Below, one piece after another: positions 9,107 through 19,543 of a stretch of 41,479 bases of DNA. Location of the stretch: positions 1 through 41,479 of the forward strand of contig JAUCBJ010005053.1 of the NCBI GenBank assembly GCA_032718475.1, read 5' to 3'. Origin of the DNA: Nemertoderma westbladi (lineage: Eukaryota > Xenacoelomorpha > Nemertodermatida > Nemertodermatidae). How positions within the stretch are numbered: position 1 is the stretch's first letter; every line of letters begins with the position of its first letter. A program made the translations under genes and the position numbers. The notes beneath the pieces were generated by a model, which was given only the letters and a program-made list of their open reading frames with translations, ran no database searches and had not been told where the DNA came from.

Positions 9107-10704
9107 TAAATGCTCTAGAACTAGACTGGAAGCATCTGGTGATTTGCCATGCGCTAGAAATTCCAATGCCCATTCAACAGTTCTAGGAGAAATAATGGGT
9201 GGAATGGTTGTGGTACAGGTTTCTTGTATATTCGCTTTGAGTATGTTGAGCTCATCCTTGAGTTTGAGATCAGGATTGCTATTGTTTCTCATCTCTTCCT
9301 TAATAACGGGTTGAGCTTTTTCCGAAGCTATTAGCTTATCTTTGCTATTGAAGTAGTTCCAGAATCTCCGCGGGTTATTGTGCATTAGCCCAGCTTCCTT
9401 TTTGACTTTTGTGGCCAGTGCACTCTTTGCAAGAAAGTTTTTCAAGCGTCTAATTGATCGGCGAGATTCGTTATATGCAGGTTTGTATATACTAGACTCA
9501 TTCTTGTTATCATTGCTCCATAAGTCATATAGTTGACTGCAGGTTCTGATACGGCTCTTTAGTTTCGGAGATGCTCTGATGCGAAGATTCTTGGTATGTT
9601 GTCGAGTTGCAGTTCGTTTAGGTAAGTGATGGGCAGCCGCTTCATAAATGGATTTCTCAATATCTGATGCAAACAATGTAACATCTGCAATTGTCCATTG
9701 TGATAATTGACTAGGTTGCACATTATAGGTTACTTTCAGTCGTCTAACAACTTCTTCCTGATATTGAGTTAGCATGATCGAATTTACCTTTTCCCATGCA
9801 ATATGTGGTTTGACTCTAAGTGTCCTAGGTTGAGTGGTATGCTTAACTATTGTATGGTTTGTTTTACAATGAGAATCTAATAGGCATGACGATGTAGCAT
9901 GTACAGGTTCATTATCAAGATGGAAATGAGCAACCACTGGTACATGATCTGAATATAGTTGGAAGTCATGCTCAAATACTTTCCCTTTTGTTACACAATT
10001 GAGCATATGTTGATTGGTGATAATGTGATCTATGTATGAGAAACAATTACCACGAAATGTAATACAAGGTCCGGAAAATGGAGAGTAGGTATCAATTGCT
10101 ACCAGCTCAGATTCTTTGAGGTAATTATGAAGTCCTCTTTTGCTTATTTTGAGTTTCCATTTCCTAGGACCTTGTAGGTTACCTAAGTCTGTGTTGTGTC
10201 AGCTAGGATTACGGGTGATGAATCGCTATGTACCTAGAGAATAGTACTGAGCCGCCCAACGTGGTCATTGTAGAGTGTGGAGTCTTTGGATGTGTCCGGG
10301 AAGTAGCAGCATGCCACTACAAGTGGCTGTTGGTATTTACAATAATTAGCACGGATTCCAACTATATCATCCTTAGAGTCAAACCGAGTTGTGTTGTTGA
10401 AAGCTGAAGTCCTATAGAACAATACTACTCTGCTATGTATTATAGTAGATGAGTTATTTATAGTAGTGAAGACACAATCAAAGTCGTCATGTAGCCCCAA
10501 CAGTAATTCCTTAGCTTCAAGCTTGTCTAACCAATGTTCCTATAGCGCGAGGACGTCCAACTGGCTGAGAAGATCTTTAACAGCATCGCTGCTTGAAGTG
10601 AAACCATGACAGTTAAAAGTTCCTAAATGTAAATCCCGTATCGATTCATCACAAGCTTGTAAAGTTATTGTGTTAGGGGCTACATTATCATTGATGTTAA
10701 ACAT
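9107..10704 (-). pseudogene. LINE-B ORF2: APE endonuclease and linker, no RT
   Basis: A start at 10704 (ATG) leads into endonuclease motifs: LHLGTFNCHGF, then LAL-stop-EHWLD (the TAG at 10542-10540 takes the place of the residue before the catalytic Glu), VVLFYR, and ACCYFPD. After a stop at 10234 and a frameshift near 10190, reading resumes with LGNLQGP (10195-10175), FSYIDHIIT and YSDHVPVVAHF. A basic linker of about 270 residues follows, including NPRRFWNYF. The frame reaches AHGKSPDASSLVLEHL, which looks like the usual start of the RT domain, and then stops. No RT motif (FADD, YADD or similar) is found anywhere in the element. Confidence 0.75.
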
Positions 10705-11150
10705 ACTGCCTCATATTTGGATGGAATGTCTCGAATGGTAACTCGGATAAATCTGCTTTGTTATATCATCAAATTTGTTATCTCCAGACCTTCCCGTGGA
10801 GTAGTTAATCAATTCGTGACATTCTGTACCAGTTGGCCAGAAGGAATGATTAAGCAGTGTAGTGCAGTTTCCGCGGTCAATGGTTACTCTCATACATATA
10901 TTGTTGTTGTCAGACATAACATGAGATATTCTGTGATGTGAACAGGGATACGCCTGTCTTGAAGATAATCCTTGATGCAGTGAGTCGAGTATTAACTTTA
11001 TTTACCTTTCCCTTTACAGTTAGATACGCATAGGGGTAGTCATGTCCTGAGAACTTATTTGGTGGTTGCTTGTAGACTGCATGATGATTGGAATGCAAAG
11101 AGGAAGTTGGCTTCTAATAAGCACATAAATAAATAAATGAAATAAATATA
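10705..11150 (-). other. LINE-B region between ORF1 and ORF2
   Basis: Two short minus-strand frames (11098-10910 and 10917-10711) have ordinary amino-acid composition but no domain I recognise. They may be the decayed start of ORF2. AT-rich TAAATAAATAAA sequence lies at about 11125-11170. Confidence 0.4.
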
Positions 11151-11797
11151 ATAACTAAACTAAATAAATAAGCTCGTAAATGTCTAGGTTCAGATCTTTC
11201 ATGGAGTTTCTGGGTCTAAGCTCTAGTGTAGAGGATTGTGTTGGTTTCATTAATCCTTTGGCGCCAATAAAAAGATCGTCTCTTGTCTGGAGAAGAGTTT
11301 TATTTGATTCTGCTGATAGTCGTTTTAAGGCATTCTTTTTGTTTGCTGATAAAATATTGTTGATGTCGATTGTTAGTTTTGGGAAATTTACTTGGCTTGA
11401 TGCAGGTTATCTTTCATTACTGTTTCCTAACGTAGAAACGGAGCACTGACCAAAAACACGACATTCGCATTGCGACAAGGATTTGCAGGTTGAACAGGGA
11501 TACTGGGATGTTAACAGTTCTTTGTGATCAGGAAGTTTGTAGCACTTTACGTTATCTATGCTGTTTCGCACCCATTTTCTCGCTTCTTTACTGTCGTGAA
11601 TCACAGGTGATATGGTTGATTCTCCTCTGACAATTGCCATAGCATATGCTCATAGAAAGATACCACAATCATGGCTATTCTTTTGAATAGTGAACTTATG
11701 AGGAGAGGTAGTAGTTTTCCATTTTGTATTTGTAGAAGGAACTCCACAGAACCTATCAATTTCGTTAAGAATGTGAGCAATTTCTTCTGTGACATTG
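11151..11797 (-). pseudogene. LINE-B ORF1 C-terminal part: Ulp1/C48 cysteine protease fragment plus Cys cluster
   Basis: One minus-strand frame from 11796 carries the C-terminal half of a Ulp1/SENP-type peptidase. A Trp (TKWKTT) is followed by FTIQKNSHDCGIFL (11691-11653), which holds the oxyanion Gln (11685-11683) and the nucleophile Cys (11667-11665) in the family pattern Q-x-N-x-x-D-C-G-x-F. A TGA at 11652-11650 replaces the Cys or other residue before AYAMAIVRGE. Next comes a Cys cluster (CSTCKSLSQCECRVFGQC, 11497-11444), a TAA near 11410, and a further open stretch of about 80 residues ending near 11155. The catalytic His and Asp expected upstream are not found; the 36-bp minisatellite lies there. 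Confidence 0.65.
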
Positions 11798-11810
11798 GAT
11801 GGATTGGATG

Positions 11811-12310
11811 GGCGCTACTCCTATCTGCTACCCAAGGGTAGGAGCGGGCGCTACTCCTATCTGCTACCCGAAGGTAGGGGTGGGCGCTACTCCTATCTGC
11901 TACCCGAAGGTGGGGGTGGGCGCTACTCCTATCTGCTACCCAAGGGTAGGGGCGGGCGCTACTCCTATCTGCTATCCGAGGGTAGGGGTTGGCGCTACCC
12001 CTATCTGCTACCCGAAGGTAGAGGGTGGCGCTACTGCTATCTGCTACCCGAAGGTAGGGGTGGGCGCTACTCCTATCTGCTACCCGAAGGTAGGGGTGGG
12101 CACTACTCCTATCTGCTACCCGAAGGTAGGGGTGGGCGCTGCTCCTATCTGCTACCCGAAGGTAGGGGTGGGGGCTACTCCTATCTGCTACCCGAAGGTA
12201 GAGGTTGGCGCTACTGCTATCTGCTACCCGAAGGTAGGGGTGGGCGCTACTCCTATCTGCTACCCGAAGGTAGGGGTGGGTGCTACTCCTATCTGCTACC
12301 CGAAGTTGAA
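11811..12310. repeat. 36-bp minisatellite, about 14 copies
   Basis: The unit is GGCGCTACTCCTATCTGCTA followed by CCCGAAGGTAGGGGTG, with copies about 85-95% alike. Because 36 is a multiple of three, one minus-strand frame (YLRVADRSSAHP per unit) and two plus-strand frames stay open through the array. It lies inside the protease part of LINE-B ORF1, but in a frame different from the flanking Ulp1 piece. It therefore looks like an expansion that broke the gene, not a protein repeat. Confidence 0.9.
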
Positions 12311-12360
12311 TTTTGAGGTATTTTTGAATGGTCATTTATAATGTAGTTACTTGTCGGCAG

Positions 12361-13050
12361 TCAGGGTTCAAACATCTGAGCGTCTACAGACAGATTGGAT
12401 GATGCAGCATTTGATGGTTGCTGCAGTTGGATTTCTTGGTCACTGTCACCGGCAATTGATCGAACTGCCCAATTTCCATCCTCCATTTCATCCTCCACTA
12501 CCACGATCTCATAATGAGGTTTTGGTTCAGTTGGGACCTTGGTAGTATCCGTATCTGCGTGAGGTGGATTTGAAGATGGCTCAACTGCAGTTGGAGATGA
12601 AACTCGACTTAAAAGGTACTCAGATTCCAGGACACCAATGCCCGGCTGAGCCAGGAGATCATGGGCTGTATGGATGCCCAGGCCTCCCACCCGACTCAGG
12701 TTAGCAGACACTCCTTCCACACGTTTATTAATTGCTCATTCACATTCAGGTATTACAATATATCCAGGATCATTACAAAAAGATGAGTTCGCCTGCTTTG
12801 TATAATTGCTATCCTTCTTTGTAAAATATTCAGATATCTTTGTCTTGCGAGTAGACTTAGTATTAATAGTATTATTATTCACATTCTTCTGATTAATGGG
12901 CAAAAACTGAGGATTCAAAAGTCTGTTGGATCTGGGGTTTGTCTCAACGTTGGGCGGACTTGGAGGAACCGGAAGTGAAAGTCCATTGTTGTTCACCATG
13001 TCATTGGACGAGGATGTACTCAGAGCAACTGGAAATCCGTCGGAGTTCAC
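12361..13050 (-). pseudogene. LINE-B ORF1 middle part, Ser/Pro-rich and acidic
   Basis: A minus-strand frame from 13050 to a TGA at 12361, with one internal TGA at 12738-12736. It starts in the last 48-bp repeat, passes a basic patch (STRKTKISEYFTKKD) and a Ser/Pro-rich stretch, and ends in an acidic segment around YEIVVVEDEMEDGNW. I recognise no domain. It is in the same frame as the downstream Ulp1 fragment, which supports one original ORF1. Its upstream neighbour is in another frame, so a frameshift sits near 13050. Confidence 0.5.
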
Positions 13051-13525
13051 ATGGTTTTGGGTGAACGCGGAGCAGCTGGAAGTCCGTCAGAGTTCAACAC
13101 AGCGTTGGGCAAACTCGGAGCAGCTGGAAGTCTGTTGGAGTTCAACATGGCGTTGGGCGAATTCGGAGCAGCTGGAAGTCTGTCGGAGCTCAACAAGGCA
13201 TTGGGCGAACTCGGAGCAGCTGGAAGTCTGTCGGAGTTCAACACGGTGTTGGACGAACTCTGAGCAGCTGGAAGTTCGTCGGAGTTCAACACGGCGTTGG
13301 GTGAACACGGGGCAGCTGGAAGTCCGTCGGAGTTCAACACGGCGTTGGGCGAACTCAGAGCAGCTGGGAGTCCGTCGGAGTTGGAGTTCAACACGGCGTT
13401 GGGCGAACTCGGAGCAGCTGGGTGTCCGTCGGAGTTCAACACGGCGATGGGCGAACTCGGAGCAGCTGGGAGTCCGTTGAAATTCGACACGGCATTGGGC
13501 GTACTCGGAGCAGCTGGAAGTCAGG
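13040..13525 (-). repeat. 48-bp coding minisatellite in LINE-B ORF1, about 10 copies
   Basis: Each 48-bp unit encodes on the minus strand 16 residues of the form VLNSDGLPAAPSSPNA. The frame stays open for nine copies (13490-13047). One copy has an extra 6 bp. Substitutions mostly keep Pro, Ala and Ser. The unit is also open in a plus-strand frame, but only the minus-strand frame continues into the SAP-like start at 13745 and the rest of ORF1. Confidence 0.8.
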
Positions 13526-13745
13526 TTGGAAGTCCGTCTGAGCTGGGGTAGGGCTCAGCATGATCATGCGTATCGGTGCACGATTGAGCGGATGAAGTGC
13601 CTAAGTCCCGACGGAGGTCCTCTGGAAATATCGCTTTTCCCTTTAAATCTAAAAGGCGCATAGCACGCTTGAGTTTTTCTGGACAAGATCCCGTAGTGAT
13701 TTAATCGTTCTTGTCAAGGTACCGTTTCAGTGTCTCCGTGTTCAT
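13526..13745 (-). pseudogene. LINE-B ORF1 N-terminus, SAP-like motif
   Basis: An ATG at 13745-13743 opens a frame reading MNTETLKRYLDKND, stop, ITTGSCPEKLKRAMRLLDLK. The pattern L-x2-Y/F-L-x-x-x-x-x-x-T-x-G-x-x-x-E-L matches a SAP DNA-binding helix-turn-helix. The stop (TAA, about 13703) and a TGA (about 13522) break the frame, which otherwise runs into the 48-bp repeat. SAP-like N-termini are known in transposon-encoded proteins. The match rests on one short motif. Confidence 0.5.
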
Positions 13746-14383
13746 TTTATGGAGACGAGATTAATCCATATCCAGAAATACGTGGACGCCAGCACTCAGC
13801 TATACGCCCGTTCTGTCGATCCGAGGGATCGCTTGTTGAGGTCTCAAACGTGGTTGTAGGCTACGAACCCGGCCTCCAGCGAGTATTCTCTGCCAGAAAC
13901 CTTCGCGCACGTATTACAGTTGACAGTAAGTACAGTAAATAAAATAAAATAAAATAAAATCGGAGATAAAATTAAGTAAAAACACCAGTACTGCGACCGT
14001 TACGGTACAGCAGTACGGCAGTAAGGCTTATAGTTAGGTGTATAGAAACACGTGACCCTTATTTCATACAATGATGATGAATAATGATGATATTGTAGTA
14101 ATTTATATATTAATTTGGTTAACATTGAATACAGGTCCTACTTTAGGCTTAGTCAATTTATTAATCTGATGATACAAACATGAATGAATTATTTAAAAAT
14201 GGTCTCAAAGTCTTTTACCACGGGCACACACGATTTGACAAAACATTTGACAAACAAAATTTGACTATCAAAATGTTTCTTTAATAATTTTGAAAAAACT
14301 TGACTAGATACAATTTGTCCTGTAACCATCTTTAACTTTTGTTTATTGCTTTGGTGCACCCAGATTAATTTTAACACTTTAAC
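13746..14383. other. Unassigned stretch with short AAAAT repeats
   Basis: Contains an AAAAT microsatellite (13936-13960) and small ATG repeats near 14070-14090. A minus-strand frame at 14377-14189 is open but shows no recognisable domain. This could hold the 5' end of LINE-B. Confidence 0.4.
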
Positions 14384-14503
14384 TGGGGGGGAAGTGTCAG
14401 GGGGGAAGTGTCCGGGGGGGAAGTGTCCGGGGGGGGGGGGGGAAGTGTCCTACTTGGGCGGGAGGGAAGTGTCCGGGGGGGAACTGTCCGGGGGGGAAGT
14501 GTC
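14384..14503 (+). repeat. G-rich minisatellite with G-quadruplex potential
   Basis: Seven irregular copies of (G)6-14 AAGTGTCC. At least six G-runs of six or more lie within 120 bp, enough for several adjacent G-quadruplexes on the plus strand. Confidence 0.9.
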
Positions 14504-15194
14504 ATAGATCCAAATAAATAAATACGCACGAAAAAGCGATGGTTACCTAATAGTAGAAAAACAATATTTAATAATAAATATAATAACGAAACAAAATATT
14601 GTTAAAGATCAAGCCCAAACATATTACTTCTGTACATTTTACTATTGGATATTGCCTTTGACGCGTCCGCGTGTGTTGGGGCTCCCATAGACTTCAATGC
14701 TTTATATAATTTTGACGCGTCCGCAAAATATGTCCGAGACCTGAATTATTGTCAAAATCTGCTTGCGGATTTTTCTCCCCGGTCAAAATATGCCGGGGGG
14801 GGGGGGGGGCATTTTCGCCTGTCACAACGGATCCACTTACACTGTCTGTCTGGTCCTTTCTTATGCGGCAGATCAGTAGCAATTCTGGCCTTTGACAAAT
14901 TTACTAATGCTCTATATCCTTTCTAATAAACAACGATTGGTTAAACATTGTTTAGATAATTATTTTTTCATCGCAAATAAGTAAGTATAAGGAAAAAAAA
15001 TTACTAATTCTTCCAAGAATGGGGATAAAAAACAATTTATTTAATCAATGGTCAAATTGAATCTTCAGTATAATATTATTATTATTTACTCTTTATCAGT
15101 AATATCTTTATCCTTAATTTATATCTGTAATTTGTAATAAACCCATCATATTGTGTTATAGTTAGAACTGTTATAAAATATTTAATTCACTCAC
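14504..15194. other. Unassigned, with GACGCGTCCGC repeats and a poly-G tract
   Basis: Two copies of TTTGACGCGTCCGC (about 14657 and 14711) and a G-run at about 14796-14809. On the minus strand this lies downstream of the crystallin exon, so it should be its first intron. I did not find the next exon. Confidence 0.45.
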
Positions 15195-15427
15195 ATCCCA
15201 CAAATAACTCTGACAGAAGATGTTTTGTCATTCATCCCGTCTGCAGTTAACTGAGTAGAGTCCGTTGTCGTTGTGTAGGTTTTATAAGCTCCGACGTTTC
15301 CCTGGTTGTTATCATCAAACAACCAGATCTCCGGTGTACATCCTAGCAACTCCTGTCCGCTGACCAGAACAGTCGACCACAGAGTGATCGACCAGGTCAC
15401 ACCAAGAAAAGAGCAACCTAATAGCAT
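15195..15427 (-). CDS. Secreted beta/gamma-crystallin-like protein, first exon
   Basis: An ATG at 15427 opens 77 codons. The first 25 or so residues are a hydrophobic signal peptide (MLLGCSFLGVTWSITLW...). Then comes one Greek-key motif of the beta/gamma-crystallin type: EIWLFDDNNQGN, a Thr-rich strand and GMNDKTSSVRV, where N-D-K-x-S-S is the typical calcium-binding signature. A strong donor GTGAGT follows at 15194-15189, so the exon most likely ends at 15195; the TGA two codons on would be intronic. Two Greek keys make one domain, so a second exon is expected at lower coordinates, but I did not locate it. Likely role: a small extracellular calcium-binding protein. Confidence 0.6.
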
Positions 15428-16160
15428 TGTACACTCCCTGTTCTACGAGTTACAGTACTTTAATTGAATAAAAGTTGTTATACGTATATTATAATAATTA
15501 TATTGGGATAGTTAAATTATAATGAAGAGGAACTTATCTTGTTGGTTTTATGTCAGAGCTGCATTCATTCATATTAAGTAACGTTACGTAACGCCCAGCA
15601 AATATAATTAGGCTGTAGCAACCTCCATCTTCCTGAAATTCCATGCTATACAACGAATAATGCTGACGTTAATTAGAAAATCAATAGTCGAAATAGTCGA
15701 AATTTTGAGTTAAGAGTGGATCTCATGCTGTGAGATGACGCAGAACAGATGTCCCTAGAATTTTATCATTGATCTATGCAAGCAAGGCTCTTACATACAT
15801 GGCAATGGGACTCACTTACATATTGTACTGTACATTGCAGCTACAGGTAAACTACTGTATGAGCTTGCATCACAATAGTAATAGCAAACCCTAATATATT
15901 GTTAAATTATATTGCGCTTAAACATTTTTTATTCCGCCATCAGAAAGGTTGCAGTCTGAGTCTGTAATGTCAACACACCAAAACTCAATCCCTGTTATGA
16001 TGACTATGTTAGAACGGATAGGTTCCAGGGTGAGGAAATTGAGTGCGAAAATTGAGTGGTTCCAACATCTGTAGGAACACGAGCAGGTGAGAATCATTTG
16101 CCTGCTCAACTCAACCAATAATGGTTGGGAAGAATTCCAGCTTACACAATCTTAATAGCT
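15428..16160. other. Upstream of the crystallin exon, no gene recognised
   Basis: AT-rich. On the minus strand this is the crystallin promoter side. A Cys-containing plus-strand frame near 15960-16060 has a faint CCP-like look but no complete domain. Confidence 0.4.
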
Positions 16161-16182
16161 GAACAGTTCCCGGAGGAACTGT
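16161..16182 (+). repeat. Short perfect hairpin
   Basis: ACAGTTCC-CGGA-GGAACTGT: 8-bp arms with a 4-nt loop. No associated gene or poly-T is seen. Confidence 0.7.
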
Positions 16183-17085
16183 GGAACAGCTACTAGCTCA
16201 ATTCTTTGAAGATCCTTTGAGTTATAATTAGGGGAGGGTTGGGACATTTGGCATGTTTTTGTCTAAAACGCTCATATCTTCCAATCTGTTTACTCATTTG
16301 TTTAATATGAGTTCTCATTTTGTCCAGAATTTAATGGGCTATCATTCAGTCATAGTCATTGTATTGATTTTAAAAGATTTCGAATTGTTAGGGTCGATTT
16401 TGTCGATGGATGTCAAACATGCCAATTCTCCCAACACATGGGGACATTTGGCAGAGAGTACAGGGATATATTTGAAATTATTTTTTAAACGCCCTGTTCT
16501 ATATGCATTTACAGCCTAATTTGCAAATATTTATCCTATATGGTATTGTAACTATCAGTTGACAAGCTTCATTTACTTATTCTGTTAATCTTCTCTAAGT
16601 TTAACTTCAAGATTTACATTTCGCGTAATTCAAGGAATTCCCCGGGCTGATGATGGTTCCATTCCGTTGTTGTTTGCTGGAGGGTAGGGGGTGGTATGTG
16701 GGGAGTGTTCAAGAGGTGGTATATGGGGAGTGGTCATGTTCAACTGGATTCTTATTAAATTCGTATATATATATATATATATTTATTGACAAAAATATAT
16801 TGTCCAAAATCGCACAGACTAGAATCAGTAATAAATCAAACTTTAACCTTTACTAGATACAGATTCGGGTGGTTCAAATTAAATTAATACATTAAATAAT
16901 ACTAATAATACTAAATAATAATACACTAAACAATAAATCATTACCATATACAGTATAAATACATAACTAATAGAAAATAATATAAATAAAATTACATCAA
17001 TAGTGTATTGGTGTAATGATGATGTAATAGTGTATTCCCAAACAATTACATACATACATATGTGTAGATACATACGGCGTACGTA
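16183..17085. other. Unassigned AT-rich DNA with GGGACATTTGGCA motifs and a TA microsatellite
   Basis: Two similar motifs (GGGACATTTGGCA at about 16239 and 16440) may belong to an old transposon. A (TA)10 microsatellite lies at about 16764-16783. No gene is seen. Confidence 0.4.
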
Positions 17086-17660
17086 CTATTCGAGAGTTTC
17101 AAGCACACTATAAATGAAGAAGTTTGACAGGGTCACAAACTCTTCCTTACTAGTTACATTCATTAGGGATTCTACGGATGTAAACGAGAGTGAAGGAGTC
17201 CTAGACACTAAAACACAATTCAGAAGAACATGCTCCTCCGATTGTATAAGCCCACACCTGCAAATACGGCGCTCCTTTGGAATCCTCTTCCACCTCCCTA
17301 GCTCCACAGCCAAGGAGGTGCTACCGAGTCGAAATCGGGATAAAGCAATCCTACTCTGTTCTGGAATGTTGCAACCCCGTTTGCAGTAAGGTGGATGTGA
17401 TAGTGTAGGGTTATACAGAAGGTAGAGTTTACGTTTGGTGGAGTCGGTTAACGGTAGAACGTCAGATATTAATTCTCATAGTGCAGAATGAGTTTATGAC
17501 GGGATCCCCCTGGCTTAATAGCAACTTCTCAACCGCGACTCCCATTGGAGTCCGTTCAACTACAGTATACAGCGATCCAGGACAAAAAAGAGTGGCCTGT
17601 GTAGGCTCTTATCCTCTAACATCCTGCAAAGGAAGTCTCTCTGGCGCTTCCGGATAGCTC
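17086..17660 (-). pseudogene. LINE C-terminal fragment with Cys-His motif
   Basis: The minus-strand frame from about 17480 reads through CKRGCNIPEQSRIAL and RFRLGSTSLAVELGRWKRIP. It ends with RRICRCGLIQSEEHVLLNC, the C-terminal C-x-C...H-x4-C motif common behind the RT of several LINE clades and in related transposon fragments. Upstream (to about 17660) a second frame reads RAIRKRQRDFLCRML, likely the same element after a frameshift. The RT itself is absent. It is a 5'-truncated LINE end and does not match LINE-A or LINE-B. Confidence 0.65.
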
Positions 17661-18180
17661 TCTGTGGATCCGGTAGTTGGAAATCTGAAATGACTTTTCG
17701 TAAAAATCTATTGTCTACCTAATAGTAAAAACCGATTTCAAAAATAGTGGGAAGTTTTAGAGTTATAGCACCATTTTTTAACCCAACGTTTTTTGAAAAT
17801 TACATTTCATGAAATATGATTTGTAGTTTCTATTTTTGATTTACACCGGCTTTTTGGTGTTAGCAATTAGATGGAATTCATATAAATTAATTTAAAAATT
17901 TCCAAACTTTTTTTCGACGGGTGCCAAATTTTGGTGCCAGCACCAAATTTTGAAATATATCAATTTTGAAAAAAATTGATTGTTTCAACCTGTTTTTTGC
18001 GCAATAGGGGTTATTTCTGGTTCTGGTTTTCTTGGAATATATACGCCTTGCACCATGCGTATCAAACTTGTATTTTTCGGTGCTGTGTGCAAAATTTGGT
18101 GCCAGCAGGAAATTTTGAAAATCTATTCAATAGTTGAATGTATGCAAAGTAAAAATAATTGAACTCTGTTAGTTAGATCC
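17661..18180. other. Unassigned, with a near-perfect palindrome
   Basis: A near-perfect inverted repeat, AAATTTTGGTGC-CA-GCACCAAATTTT, lies at about 17925-17950, and a partial third copy at about 18090. No gene is seen. Confidence 0.5.
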
Positions 18181-19543
18181 TCAGCTGACAACAAATTTTT
18201 GGCATTATATTATTCATAATCATTAACAGTTAATAAATAATAAAGAGATATAATACAATTAATTAATAAAATTGATTTAAACGTAACATTAACAAAAAAT
18301 ATAAATCGCTATTTATATATTATCACCACTAATTTAACTTATAATTTAAACCAAAAACAGTAGGCCAAAATAATGTTTCTCTCAATATGTTCTCACGAGA
18401 CAGGTGGGAATCACCTCTCTGTGAAATAATATCTCATCTCAAGTTACTTTGATTGGGGCAGTGGTACGTTATTCTAACCAAAACAATAAACAAAACTAAT
18501 AATTCGTAACAAACGATTTTCCCCTGGGTCGGGATGAAATTTGATTGACGACGAATTTCATTTTAGTGACAATTAATGAATAAATAAAAAAATTACCCAA
18601 AGATCACGTTTTACCGAACTCAAACTCAACTATGTTCAAAGCAAGATATGATCATTAATTTATATCTGCGTTTTATTGTATCTTTAACAATATTCGTTCG
18701 GTTCGAATATTATCACATTATAAATAGAAATAATAATAACATAAAATTGGGTTTAAGAAATAAATTATATTATATTATGCACCAATGATTTAATTAACGT
18801 AATGACTTATAGAGCAAGGAAAATAAATACGTATTTCATAGAGCAAGGAAAATAAATACGTATTTCAGAGAACAAGGAAAAATACATACGTGATTCTATA
18901 GAGTAAGGATAAGGAACATAAAAACCGCATTGTATAGAATAAGAATAAATAAAAAAAATTAAATTCGCATAACAGAATTTCACATTATTACCTTGTTGAC
19001 CTAAAATGAATTTAAGTGCCTACCCCTACAGTATACTTTCAGTATTCATATTCAGTATACTGAATATGAATAAATACAATTTGTTGTATTTTTTCAGTAG
19101 GCTAGCTAGTGATACCGGAAGGTATACACGAATAACCTCAGTCCAACCTGTATAATAAACTCTCTCATGAAAATGCAATATTCTTCATTTGATAAATGTT
19201 TTACGAGTTGGTGTGGACAAAGCTGGGTGACAATAAACATACAAAATCATAACACCCATAACACGGTAATGTTCAAATAGAATAGAACCATTTTGATACC
19301 TTTTTTTCGCACACTACCACACGTCCGTTATGTGTTAAATGTTTTTTGTATCGTGTATCGTCTAATAATAAATACCATCGGTAATATCAAATACTACTCA
19401 TCAGTGGGACTAAGGAAAAGAAAACCAGCGAAATTGCGACTGGGCTGACTATTAATAAACTACAGAAACCAGGGTGGAAATAATATCAGAGGAATATAGA
19501 TAGATACTTTACTGTGTTACACTTGAAGTATTCCTGATGCTAT
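18181..19543. other. AT-rich flank of the satellite
   Basis: Three to four degenerate tandem copies of a 29-30 bp unit (ATAGAGCAAGGAAAATAAAT...) lie at about 18809-18915. TATACTGAATATGAA-type repeats lie at about 19040-19070. No gene, and no trace of the 37-bp unit, before 19544. Confidence 0.5.

Larger units (their letters stand above)
9075..13745 (-). mobile_element. LINE-B, RT-less LINE with a SAP/Ulp1-type ORF1
   Basis: Read on the minus strand from 13745: a SAP-like N-terminus, a 48-bp minisatellite, an unrecognised Ser/Pro-rich part, a 36-bp minisatellite, a Ulp1-protease fragment and a Cys cluster (ORF1), then an APE endonuclease and linker (ORF2). ORF2 stops at the first RT residues (about 9110), followed by an ATT microsatellite (9078-9097) like a LINE 3' end. 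So RT and 3' UTR are largely deleted. Several in-frame stops and at least two frameshifts mean no part is intact. Both ORFs could instead belong to different elements, but spacing and strand favour one. Confidence 0.6.

Noticed and set aside
11789-12341. Two plus-strand repeat proteins over the 36-bp minisatellite
   Set aside because: They are frames of the array only, with no unique coding sequence at either end.
12926-13551. Plus-strand repeat proteins over the 48-bp minisatellite
   Set aside because: The minus-strand frame continues into the SAP-like start and the rest of ORF1; the plus-strand frames have no continuation.
15918-16118. Possible CCP/sushi-like exon on either strand
   Set aside because: Only a few Cys and a GEEIECEN stretch; no full Cys pattern, and the frame stops early.
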